Part shown: one piece after another, positions 1 to 7,501 of the stretch
Numbering within the stretch: the stretch's first letter is position 1
Layout: the number at the start of each line of letters is the position of its first letter
Assembly: GCA_016744015.1 (NCBI GenBank)
Contig: JADGFD010000001.1
Location: 62,001 to 126,000, forward strand
Length of the DNA stretch: 64,000 bases
Direction of reading: 5' to 3'
Source: Paracoccaceae bacterium
GTDB lineage: Bacteria; Pseudomonadota; Alphaproteobacteria; Rhodobacterales; Rhodobacteraceae
Translations under genes and position numbers: made by a program
Notes under the pieces: model-generated
Database searches by the model: none
Told to the model about the DNA's origin: nothing
What the model saw: the letters and a program-made list of their open reading frames with translations, nothing else

Positions 1-2
1 AG

Positions 3-248
3 GGATTGCGGCGCAAAATTTTCCCGAATTCGGTATATCAAGGCGCGGCAAATGTGCTGGTATTTGCCAATTCCGACGCGGCCTCGGCGGTGCGCAACAT
101 CCTTAAAATGTCAGCCGGTGGGCTGGAAGTGGGGCCTATTTTGATGGGGATGGGCAATAAAGCGCATATTGTGACACCTTCAATCACCGCGCGGGGGTTG
201 CTGAACATTGCAGCGCTTGCGGGGACGCCGGTGGCGACGTATAGTTAG
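3..248 (+). CDS. maeB: NADP-dependent malic enzyme, C-terminal end (5' partial)
   Basis: This is the last 81 codons of a gene that begins outside the window. The residues match the C-terminal phosphotransacetylase-like domain of large bacterial malic enzymes: an FPNS-x-YQGAANVL stretch, then GPILMGMGNKAHI and the closing TPSITARGLLNIAAL segment. In these two-domain enzymes the N-terminal part decarboxylates malate to pyruvate, and the PTA-like part is thought to be regulatory. A true phosphate acetyltransferase ends similarly and cannot be fully excluded from this fragment. The wording around GMGNKAHI and TARG favours the malic enzyme type. No terminator is visible between its stop and the next small gene. 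Confidence 0.75.
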   Translation, partial: GLRRKIFPNSVYQGAANVLVFANSDAASAVRNILKMSAGGLEVGPILMGMGNKAHIVTPSITARGLLNIAALAGTPVATYS

Positions 249-268
249 GGCTTACAGAGATAAAAGCC

Positions 269-487
269 ATGAATGCTGCGCTAAAAGCCAAAATAATTTC
301 TGTGTGTAACCAGAAAATCTCGCAAAAGGGGGAGGGTGTTGGTTTGTCATTCTATGCCTTTTTTGCCAATAGGAACGACGACCCTGATTTGCTGATGGAA
401 GCGGCCACGTGGTGGATCCAAACCCATAGGCTCGATCATTTTGAAAAGGCGGTGAAAATTCGGGACATGGTTTTGTCCGGCACATAG
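269..487 (+). CDS. small hypothetical protein
   Basis: A 72-residue open frame starts 20 bases after the malic enzyme stop, in the same direction. The protein is soluble, lacks a signal peptide or membrane segment, and is rich in Lys, Asp and Trp (a TWWIQTH motif near residue 48). I do not recognise a family. The ribosome binding site is weak (an AGAGA run about 8 bases before the ATG). Its position could make it a cotranscribed accessory of the malic enzyme, but that is only inference. Composition resembles a real protein more than the frames opposite it. Confidence 0.5.
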   Translation: MNAALKAKIISVCNQKISQKGEGVGLSFYAFFANRNDDPDLLMEAATWWIQTHRLDHFEKAVKIRDMVLSGT

Positions 488-763
488 ATTTGTGAATTTC
501 TGATCAAATAAGACCCTTTAGGCCTGCCTTCCGAGCCACAAAACATGAGGTTTATGGCGCAGGCACCCCTGACGCGATATGCGTGAACGAAAATGTGGCT
601 TTATAGCCACAAGTTTGATGCCGCAAAGCTAATTTACGACTTGTTCATTGTCTTAGGTTCCGAATTATCCTAACCTAAATCTACTTATAGGGGCCTTTCG
701 CAAGCTTCTTTGGCGAAATTGAAGGCGCTCTTTTACAAGTTTTAGTTGTTTGTGGGGGTTGCA
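488..763. other. intergenic region with hairpin at 594-611
   Basis: No gene is seen here. A 7-bp perfect stem (TGTGGCT, 594-600; AGCCACA, 605-611) with a four-base loop lies midway. It is not followed by a clear T run, so it may be a weak terminator or a transcript-end structure. The stretch 640-700 is AT-rich and is a plausible site for the promoter of the outer membrane protein gene downstream. Confidence 0.4.
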
Positions 764-1381
764 ATGAAGAAATTGTTTTTAGCGACGGCGGCATCCGTAG
801 CCGTGGCTTCAGGTGCGATGGCGGGCAGCGCAGGCCCTGCACCTGTTGTGCCGGTTGCTGTGGTTGCACCGGCGGCCGCGTCGGATTGGTCTGGGTTTTA
901 CGTTGGTGGGCTGGTTAGCTTTGAGAGCGGGGATGTCGCCGGATTCGTCAATGATGTTCAGGTAAGCAGTTTTGACTTGGTCGCCACGACAGGATTTGGC
1001 GGGTTTGCCGGCTACAACAAGCAAGTGAATGCTTTGGTTTTCGGTGGTGAGATCGCCTATACCTCCGGTGATATTGATATTGGTCCCTTGCCCAATTCGT
1101 TTTACACTGACAGAATTGACCTGAAAGCGCGGGCTGGATATAGCCTCGGGCGCGCTATGGTTTATGGCGTTGTTGGGTATTCCTTTGCGGATGTAGATGA
1201 TTCCGGCACAATTGTTGCAAGCTCTGGCCTGAACTATGGTGTTGGTGTGGATGTGATGGTCGGCGAGCGCTTTTTTGTCGGGGCCGAATATTTGATGCGC
1301 GATTTGTCCGGTGAAATTGCCCCAAATCGCGCTGACGGCAACCTCGACAGCGCCAGCATTCGCGCGGGTATCAAGTTTTAA
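764..1381 (+). CDS. outer membrane beta-barrel protein (OmpA-like/Omp25 type)
   Basis: About 205 residues. The N-terminus is a signal peptide (MKKLFLATAASVAVASGAMA). A Pro/Val/Ala-rich linker and the sequence DWSGFYVGG follow; that motif opens the 8-strand barrel in the Omp25/Omp31/opacity-like family of alphaproteobacteria. Alternating hydrophobic strands continue to the end, and the protein closes with an aromatic terminal residue (RAGIKF), as expected for BAM-dependent outer membrane insertion. An upstream in-frame start at 746 exists, but the ATG at 764 follows a GGGGG run at a good distance and begins the signal peptide directly, so I chose it. The gene is single, with its own terminator. 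Confidence 0.85.
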   Translation: MKKLFLATAASVAVASGAMAGSAGPAPVVPVAVVAPAAASDWSGFYVGGLVSFESGDVAGFVNDVQVSSFDLVATTGFGGFAGYNKQVNALVFGGEIAYTSGDIDIGPLPNSFYTDRIDLKARAGYSLGRAMVYGVVGYSFADVDDSGTIVASSGLNYGVGVDVMVGERFFVGAEYLMRDLSGEIAPNRADGNLDSASIRAGIKF

Positions 1382-1407
1382 GAAAGTGCCTGCTTATAAG
1401 GTTTAGG

Positions 1408-1437
1408 TGCCGGCCCTGAATGGGGCTGGCATTTTGT
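1408..1437 (+). terminator. rho-independent terminator after the outer membrane protein gene
   Basis: The arms TGCCGGCCC (1408-1416) and GGGCTGGCA (1423-1431) pair with one mismatch around a six-base loop, and TTTTGTT follows. It sits 27 bases after the stop codon. Confidence 0.8.
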
Positions 1438-1618
1438 TGACAGGATGGTGCGTGTAGAGCACGGCAGCCTACGAATTATTGAGCTCTTGTTCAATTCCGA
1501 TTGCCTTGGCAGCAAGGGCAGATTATGAAGGAGGGAAGGGCGCGATTAGACGCTATTAAATTTCCGAGGGGTGCTTTGTTCACCACAGGTCTTTGGGCCA
1601 AACTTCGGGAGTCGTATC

Positions 1619-3511
1619 ATGGGATATCGGGAAACATATAAAGCCGCGCAGGATGACCCTGAGGGGTTTTGGATGCAGGCGGCGGGGGCGATTGACTGGG
1701 TTAAAAAGCCGAGCAAGGCTTTGGATGATAGCACGGCACCGATGTATCAGTGGTATAGCGATGGAGTGATGAACACCTGTTATAATGCGCTGGACCGGCA
1801 TATCGAGGCGGGCCATGGTGACCGTGTGGCTATTATCCATGACAGTCCGATGACCCGCTCCTCCCATGAAATTACCTATACTGAACTGCGCGACCGCGTG
1901 GCCAGCCTTGCGGGGGCTTTGCGCGCCAAGGGCGTGGAAAAGGGTGACCGCGTTATCATCTATATGCCTATGGTGCCTGAAGCGCTGGAGGCGATGTTGG
2001 CTTGCGCGCGCATCGGGGCTGTGCACTCGGTGGTGTTTGGTGGCTTTGCTGCGGCCGAGCTAGCCACGCGGATAGACGATGCCAAACCAAAGGCCATTAT
2101 CGCGGCTTCTTGCGGGCTGGAGCCGGGCAGGGTGATCCACTACAAGCCGTTGATCGACGAGGCGATCGAGATTGCTGCGAGTAAGCCCGCGTTTTGTGTG
2201 ATTTTTCAGCGAGAGCAGGAAGTGGCGGAGATGACGGCGCGCGACGTCGATTGGCACGCTTTCCAGTATGGGGTGGAGCCCGCCGCGTGCGTGCCCGTTA
2301 AAGGCAGTGATCCGCTATATGTGCTTTATACCTCTGGAACCACCGGACAGCCAAAAGGCGTTGTGAGGCCCAATGGTGGCCATGCGGTGGCGCTGCACTG
2401 GACTATGAAAAACATCTATAATGTTGAGGCGGGGGACGTGTTTTGGGCCGCGTCGGATGTGGGCTGGGTCGTGGGGCATAGCTATATCTGCTATGGGCCG
2501 CTGCTGGCGGGGGCTACTACGATTGTGTTTGAGGGCAAACCCGTTGGCACGCCCGATGCGGGCACATTTTGGCGGGTGATCGAAGAGCATAAGGTGGTGA
2601 GTTTTTTCACGGCACCTACGGCCTTTCGCGCCATCAAGCGGGTGGATCCTGAGGGCGAATTTGTAAAAAAGTATGACCTGAGCAGCCTAAAGGCCCTGTA
2701 TCTAGCGGGGGAGCGGGCGGATAGTGATACGATTATCTGGGCGCAAGACCAATTGGGCGTGCCGGTGATTGACCATTGGTGGCAAACGGAAACCGGCTAT
2801 TCCATTGCCGCTATTCCGATGGGGCTGGAGGCGCTGCCGGTTAAGCTTGGCTCCCCCGGTGTGCCGATGCCGGGGTTTGAGGTGCATGCCTTGGGCGATG
2901 ACGGCCACCCTGTTAAGGCGGGCGAGATGGGGGCGATTGCGATTAAGCTACCGCTGCCACCGGGCACGTTGAGCGGGCTGTGGCAGGCTGAGGACCGCTA
3001 CAAGAGTGCTTATCTGGAGGCTTTCCCCGGCTATTATGAAACCGGCGATGCGGGGATCATTGACGAGGATGGCTACCTTTATATCATGGCGCGCACGGAT
3101 GATGTGATTAATGTTGCGGGTCACCGGCTCTCAACGGGGGCTATGGAAGAGGTACTGTCTTCCCACCCCGATGTGGCTGAATGCGCGGTGATCGGCGTGG
3201 CTGATGCGCTGAAGGGGCAGCTGCCGCTTGGGTTTTTGTGCCTGACGGCGGGCGTTGAGCGCTCAGAGCGCGACGTCGTGGCAGAATGCGTGAAGCTGGT
3301 GCGGGCCAAAATTGGGCCAGTGGCGGCCTTTAAACTGGCATGTGTGGTAGAGCGCCTACCCAAAACCCGCTCGGGCAAGGTTTTGCGGGGGACTATGGCG
3401 AAAATCGCAGACGGGTTGGCATGGAAAATGCCCGCGACCATTGATGACCCTATAATTTTGGATGAGATTACAGTATATTTGCGGAAAATGGGCTATGCTG
3501 GCGACCTTTAG
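1619..3511 (+). CDS. prpE: propionate--CoA ligase (propionyl-CoA synthetase)
   Basis: A 630-residue member of the acyl-CoA synthetase (ANL) superfamily, which activates propionate with ATP and CoA through an acyl-adenylate. The N-terminus GYRETYKAAQ..DPEGFW is typical of PrpE/acetyl-CoA synthetases. The AMP-binding loop YTSGTTGQPKG is complete and is followed by VVRPNGGH, the PrpE form. The core motif YYETGDAG and the C-terminal lysine motif PKTRSGKVLRG are intact. The start at 1619 has a CGGGAG site upstream; an in-frame start at 1571 would add 16 atypical residues. The gene stands alone, with no methylcitrate-cycle genes beside it, so propionyl-CoA may instead go to the methylmalonyl-CoA or other CoA routes. 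That last point is inference. Confidence 0.92.
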   Translation: MGYRETYKAAQDDPEGFWMQAAGAIDWVKKPSKALDDSTAPMYQWYSDGVMNTCYNALDRHIEAGHGDRVAIIHDSPMTRSSHEITYTELRDRVASLAGALRAKGVEKGDRVIIYMPMVPEALEAMLACARIGAVHSVVFGGFAAAELATRIDDAKPKAIIAASCGLEPGRVIHYKPLIDEAIEIAASKPAFCVIFQREQEVAEMTARDVDWHAFQYGVEPAACVPVKGSDPLYVLYTSGTTGQPKGVVRPNGGHAVALHWTMKNIYNVEAGDVFWAASDVGWVVGHSYICYGPLLAGATTIVFEGKPVGTPDAGTFWRVIEEHKVVSFFTAPTAFRAIKRVDPEGEFVKKYDLSSLKALYLAGERADSDTIIWAQDQLGVPVIDHWWQTETGYSIAAIPMGLEALPVKLGSPGVPMPGFEVHALGDDGHPVKAGEMGAIAIKLPLPPGTLSGLWQAEDRYKSAYLEAFPGYYETGDAGIIDEDGYLYIMARTDDVINVAGHRLSTGAMEEVLSSHPDVAECAVIGVADALKGQLPLGFLCLTAGVERSERDVVAECVKLVRAKIGPVAAFKLACVVERLPKTRSGKVLRGTMAKIADGLAWKMPATIDDPIILDEITVYLRKMGYAGDL

Positions 3512-3628
3512 CGAGGTGAGAGCTTTGATTTGCATAATGAGAATTAATAAGCTGTAAACAAAATCATAACAGTTTCAGTATGTTAATGTTTTGTAAGCAA
3601 TTGTAATGGCAGGCTGACAATTGGCATT

Positions 3629-3702
3629 TTGCAAGTTGCGACATGCCGGAGTTATTATCGCAAGTTGCGAGTGACTATGCGTCGCATATTTGCAAAATGC
3701 AA
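3629..3702. promoter_or_regulatory. three tandem TTGCAA-type palindromic sites
   Basis: Three 13-base near-palindromes of the form TYGCAANNTGCRA stand at 3629-3641, 3658-3670 and 3690-3702. Their starts are 29 and 32 bases apart, about three helical turns. The first two share GCAAGTTGCGA exactly; the third is TTGCAAAATGCAA. They lie about 90 bases before the start codon at 3794 in an AT-rich gap. They resemble TTTGCAAA-type sites known for short-chain acyl-CoA responsive regulators (ScfR/PccR/RamB family) in alphaproteobacteria, but the actual binding protein is unknown. Confidence 0.5.
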
Positions 3703-3793
3703 TTTAAATATGAGGAACGAGGCTGAAATAGTAGGCCGAAGTCTTGCAACTGTATTGGCATAGGACTGAGGGACTCTGAAAGGAACGCGTAAA

Positions 3794-4276
3794 ATGAACC
3801 GATTTAAGAAGCTATCCATGTTGATGAGCATGGTCGCTGCTACGGCCATATCTGGTGCTGTAAAAGCGCAGGATGCCATGCTGACGGTGGTAAATTCTGT
3901 GAATGGCACCGAAGTGGCGCTAACGGTGGCGGATGTGACCGCGCTGGCACAGGCGACCGTGAATACCGAAAACGAATTTGTAGATGCGATGACCGCCTTT
4001 GAGGGGCCTTTGGGCCGCGATGTATTGGCATTGGTTGGCGCTGAAGCGGGCACGGTGGTGCTAACGGCGGTAAATGATTATGCGGTGGAAGTGCCCTATG
4101 AGGACTTTATGAACTATGACGTGGTATTTGCGACCTCGGCCGATGGTGAAGCTTTTTCACGCCGCGATAAAGGTCCGATTTGGGTGGTTTACCCGATGTC
4201 TGATCACAGTGAGCTGCAAGACCCTGTTTATAACGCTAGGCTCATCTGGCAATTGGTGAAGGTGGAAATCAAGTAA
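3794..4276 (+). CDS. exported sulfite-oxidase-fold protein lacking cysteine
   Basis: 160 residues with a signal peptide ending near AVKAQDA (about residue 25). The remainder resembles the oxidoreductase molybdopterin-binding (SUOX) fold as found in small periplasmic proteins: a VPYEDF segment and the closing GPIWVVYPMSDHSELQDP..NARLIWQL region. The protein contains no cysteine at all, so the cysteine that ligates molybdenum in sulfite oxidases is missing and catalysis is unlikely. A good AAAGGAA site precedes the ATG. It is followed after one base by a membrane histidine kinase, so a role as periplasmic sensor or ligand-binding partner of that kinase is plausible. The fold assignment is by pattern only. 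Confidence 0.65.
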   Translation: MNRFKKLSMLMSMVAATAISGAVKAQDAMLTVVNSVNGTEVALTVADVTALAQATVNTENEFVDAMTAFEGPLGRDVLALVGAEAGTVVLTAVNDYAVEVPYEDFMNYDVVFATSADGEAFSRRDKGPIWVVYPMSDHSELQDPVYNARLIWQLVKVEIK

Positions 4277-4277
4277 A

Positions 4278-5909
4278 GTGCGGTCCAAGCTGCTCATTTC
4301 AAAAATTGTATTCGGTGGCGTCGTAGTCGTCGCCATTGTTTTGTCTATTTCCGGCTTCTTGACCTTTAAAGACAATATCGAAGCCATGCGCCGCGCTAGT
4401 CAGGAGAATATCTCTTGGTCGGCCACGCAGCTGGAAAGAGAACTCACGCGGTTTATGGATTCTCTGGGCACTTCGCGCGCAGGCACCGCAAGCTCAACGG
4501 TGGATATCAACCAGCGGTTTGATGTGCTCTGGAGCCGTGTCGCGGTGTTTCAGCGGGGGGCCGTTGGGGCGCGGCTGCGGGCCTATGATAGTGAGCATGT
4601 TGTCGAGCGTTTGTTTGATGAGTTAAAGCGAAACGAGGTTGCCGTTGTCAGCATCAAGAGCTTTGATTTTACCCGCATGGCCAATATTCGCGCGGCGTTT
4701 TTTCCGCTGAGCGAACAATTAAACGACTTGAGCCTAAGAATTACTGTGGGTGAAGAGCAAAAAGCAGCAGAAATTCGGGCGCAAATGCGGAGCAGTGCGA
4801 ATTTTGCACTATATGCGAGTGTTTTAACGGTTGTAATGATTATGGGCGCGTTGGTTTATTTTGTGCTCGAAGGCCGGCGGTTTCGCAAGCTCGCGGATGT
4901 AAATAAAGCCCTAGCGGAGGACTTCCGAAACGCCAGCGAAGTGAAGTCGCGCTTCCTGACGATGATGAGCCATGAGCTGAGGACCCCGATGAACGGGGTG
5001 CTGGGGCTTTTGGCGCTGGCACGCGCCAATGAGGATAACGAAGAGCAAAAAGACCGGTTGGATCAGGTAGATCGCTCGGCCAATCGCATGCTTGGCATGC
5101 TGACCGATATTCTGGACTTTGCCGCCTTGGAAAATACGCAATTTTCGCCAATGGAAAAGCCGTTTTTTAGCAACGAGCTGTTGCTGGCTTTGCCCGAGCT
5201 TTTGGGGCCGGTGGCAATACAAGCCGAAGCACGGCTGCATGTAGCGGCTGAGGGCACGCTGCCGGTGATGCTCTGCGGGGATGCCACAAGGCTGCGCAGA
5301 ACCTATGCTTTGATGATAACCTATTTTTTGGAAACCGCAGGCGCGCGGGATATCGGCCTAAAGCTGGCCTATGAAAACGGGGTTTTGCAGGCGCGCATTG
5401 AGGTGGATTATATCGGTGAGGGGTGGTCGCCCGATCTATTGTTTGGCGAGCGCAACAATAGCAAAGACAGCTTTGCCGTCGAGGCCCTTGGCCCCAGTGT
5501 GGCGCGGGTTTTGGTGGAAAAAATGGGCGGGACGATTGCGCTGGGCAGCACCGCCGATAGCAAGATTTTGCTGAGTGTTGATGTGCCAGCTACGGCCATG
5601 GCATCCAAGCAGTTAAAATTGCGGCTTAGTCTGCGGTCTTCGCCTATGGAAATGGTATGCAAATCTTCTATCGCTGGCCTGCCTATTGATTTTGTCGACG
5701 CGGAAAGTGCAAATCAGACGGAGGTGATTTTGCTTGAAACAGGCATTGACGACGAAGCCTCACATGTGGCTGACATTCGCGCTCAAAGCCCGCTGGCGCA
5801 AGTTTTTGGCATTGGTCGCCCCAAACAACCGGAGTTGTTTGATTTTGTGGTTGAAATGCCGCTGCAGGCCGAACAATTAAGAAACAGGGTGTTAGAGGTC
5901 CTCAGGTAA
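4278..5909 (+). CDS. membrane histidine kinase with degenerate ATPase domain
   Basis: 543 residues, GTG start one base after the preceding stop. Transmembrane segments are at about 7-28 and 176-197, with a periplasmic region of about 145 residues between them. A HisKA domain follows with a normal H-box (MMSHELRTPMNG, His232). The catalytic domain is poorly conserved. The N-box asparagine region is replaced by a TYALMITYFLETAGARD stretch, and only a DYIGEGW remnant recalls the G1 box. The last 100 residues look like a decayed receiver domain without a phosphorylatable aspartate. The protein may therefore work as a phosphoacceptor or scaffold in a heterodimer with the next kinase. It is translationally coupled to the exported protein upstream, its likely input. 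Confidence 0.8.
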   Translation: MRSKLLISKIVFGGVVVVAIVLSISGFLTFKDNIEAMRRASQENISWSATQLERELTRFMDSLGTSRAGTASSTVDINQRFDVLWSRVAVFQRGAVGARLRAYDSEHVVERLFDELKRNEVAVVSIKSFDFTRMANIRAAFFPLSEQLNDLSLRITVGEEQKAAEIRAQMRSSANFALYASVLTVVMIMGALVYFVLEGRRFRKLADVNKALAEDFRNASEVKSRFLTMMSHELRTPMNGVLGLLALARANEDNEEQKDRLDQVDRSANRMLGMLTDILDFAALENTQFSPMEKPFFSNELLLALPELLGPVAIQAEARLHVAAEGTLPVMLCGDATRLRRTYALMITYFLETAGARDIGLKLAYENGVLQARIEVDYIGEGWSPDLLFGERNNSKDSFAVEALGPSVARVLVEKMGGTIALGSTADSKILLSVDVPATAMASKQLKLRLSLRSSPMEMVCKSSIAGLPIDFVDAESANQTEVILLETGIDDEASHVADIRAQSPLAQVFGIGRPKQPELFDFVVEMPLQAEQLRNRVLEVLR

Positions 5910-5983
5910 TGTTTGGGTAACGTTTTTGCCCTATTTAGAACACACTGCAACCATAAGCTGTTAGAGGCCAGAAGGCCGAATCG

Positions 5984-7495
5984 ATGAGGCATGAATTGAC
6001 CCAAACTAAGCCCCAGTTGGCAGAGCCGCCAATTGACACCCCTGAGCAGATCGAAAATGTGTTGCTTTCACATGATATCCGCTCCGCTTTGAGCCAGATC
6101 GTACATGCGGGCCATGCGCTTGAGGATGCCGGCCTAAGCGATGCACATGCTGTATTTTTGAAGCAAATCGGCTCGGCGGCGCTCTATATCAATGACCTGC
6201 TGGAGATGGCAAGTGCGCAAGCAGACACCATGCCCGTAAGTGAGATCACCCCATTGCTCGCGCAGATGGAAATGCTTTGGCGGCCTGAAGCCGCCAAGAA
6301 AGGTTTGGGTTTTTCGGTGGTCAAAAAGGGGGATTTGCCCGGGGCGCTGCGCCTGCCAAAAATTGATTTTTTGCGAATATTTAACAATATCATTGGCAAT
6401 GCGCTAAAATTTAGCAACCACGGCGAGCTGGTTTTCAGGATCGCGCGGATCAATAGCGGCGCGCTCTTGTTGGAGGTGGTCGATGATGGGCCGGGCTTTA
6501 GCGATGACGCCAAGCAAAAGCTGTTTTCTTTGCGGGGACGCCCTGAGGGCGCGGTCGCTGAAGGCTCGGGCCTTGGGCTCTACATTGCACGGGAACTGGT
6601 GAGCAAGGCTGGTGGGGAGATCTCGGCGGAGAACCGGCCATCAGGCGGGGCGCGGGTGTCTGTTTCTTTCCCGGAGGATCTGCTGATTGCCGCCGAAAAG
6701 TCCGTTGCGAAACCAAAACCGGGCTTTCCTGATCTTTCACATTTAAACATTTTGCTGGCGGAGGATAACCCGACCAACCAGCTGGTCGCCACACAGATGC
6801 TAAAGAAAATGGGCGCGTCCGTGGAAACCGCACCTGATGGTGTGGAAGCCATGAGTGCCTTTGAGGCGGGTGACTATAACCTCGGGCTGATCGACATTGA
6901 AATGCCGCGAAAATCGGGGCTGGAGGTGATGCGCGAAATGCGCGCGCGCTCTGATGAGAAGGCCAAAACAACGCTGCTAGCGCTCACGGCTTATGTTTTG
7001 CCCGAACATAGGGAGAGCATAATGGAGGCAGGGGCGGACGGCATTATTGCCAAGCCGCTTACCGATATTGCAGCCTTTGGCAGTGCTATATTGCTCGTCA
7101 CCGGCGCGCCAGAGGTTGAAGAAGAAACTGCGCTCGCAGCCCATAACCCGGATGCGGACATCCAGATGGATGTTTATAACGGGCTGAAGGATATCATCGG
7201 CAAAGACTCCATGTTGGAGCTGCTGGGGAAGGTGAACAGTGATTTGGCTGATGTGCGCGCGGGGGTGCTGGATGGAGTGGCTAACAAGGACGCTGGCCCG
7301 ATCCGCGCCAATACGCACATTCTTATTTCAGTTGCAGGCGCGTTTGGCGCCGTGAATTTGCAGCATCTGGCGGAAGACCTAAATGCCACAGCGAAAACCG
7401 GTGATTGGGGCCGTATTGTGCTGGGTGCCACACGCTGTGAGCGCGGCATATCAGATGTGCTGCGCTTTGTGACGGCCGAACTTGAAGGAGCCTAA
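5984..7495 (+). CDS. soluble hybrid histidine kinase with REC and HPt domains
   Basis: 503 residues with no membrane segment. Domain order: a divergent HisKA (LLSHDIRSALSQIV, His30); a full HATPase with N-box NNIIGNALKFSNHG (about 134-147), G1 VDDGPGFSDD and G2 GSGLGLYIA; a receiver domain at about 254-372 with acidic pair AEDN and phosphoacceptor Asp304 in LIDIEMP; and a C-terminal HPt domain with His445 in NTHILISVAG. All catalytic parts missing from the preceding kinase are present here. An AGAAGG site precedes the ATG at 5984. The stop is seven bases before the response regulator gene. It likely supplies the ATPase and phosphotransfer steps of the local relay. Confidence 0.88.
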   Translation: MRHELTQTKPQLAEPPIDTPEQIENVLLSHDIRSALSQIVHAGHALEDAGLSDAHAVFLKQIGSAALYINDLLEMASAQADTMPVSEITPLLAQMEMLWRPEAAKKGLGFSVVKKGDLPGALRLPKIDFLRIFNNIIGNALKFSNHGELVFRIARINSGALLLEVVDDGPGFSDDAKQKLFSLRGRPEGAVAEGSGLGLYIARELVSKAGGEISAENRPSGGARVSVSFPEDLLIAAEKSVAKPKPGFPDLSHLNILLAEDNPTNQLVATQMLKKMGASVETAPDGVEAMSAFEAGDYNLGLIDIEMPRKSGLEVMREMRARSDEKAKTTLLALTAYVLPEHRESIMEAGADGIIAKPLTDIAAFGSAILLVTGAPEVEEETALAAHNPDADIQMDVYNGLKDIIGKDSMLELLGKVNSDLADVRAGVLDGVANKDAGPIRANTHILISVAGAFGAVNLQHLAEDLNATAKTGDWGRIVLGATRCERGISDVLRFVTAELEGA

Positions 7496-7501
7496 ACACA
7501 T

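Noticed and set aside
3794-4276. SoxC-like sulfane dehydrogenase subunit
   Set aside because: Far too short, lacks the molybdenum cysteine and is coupled to kinase genes, so it does not replace the missing soxCD.
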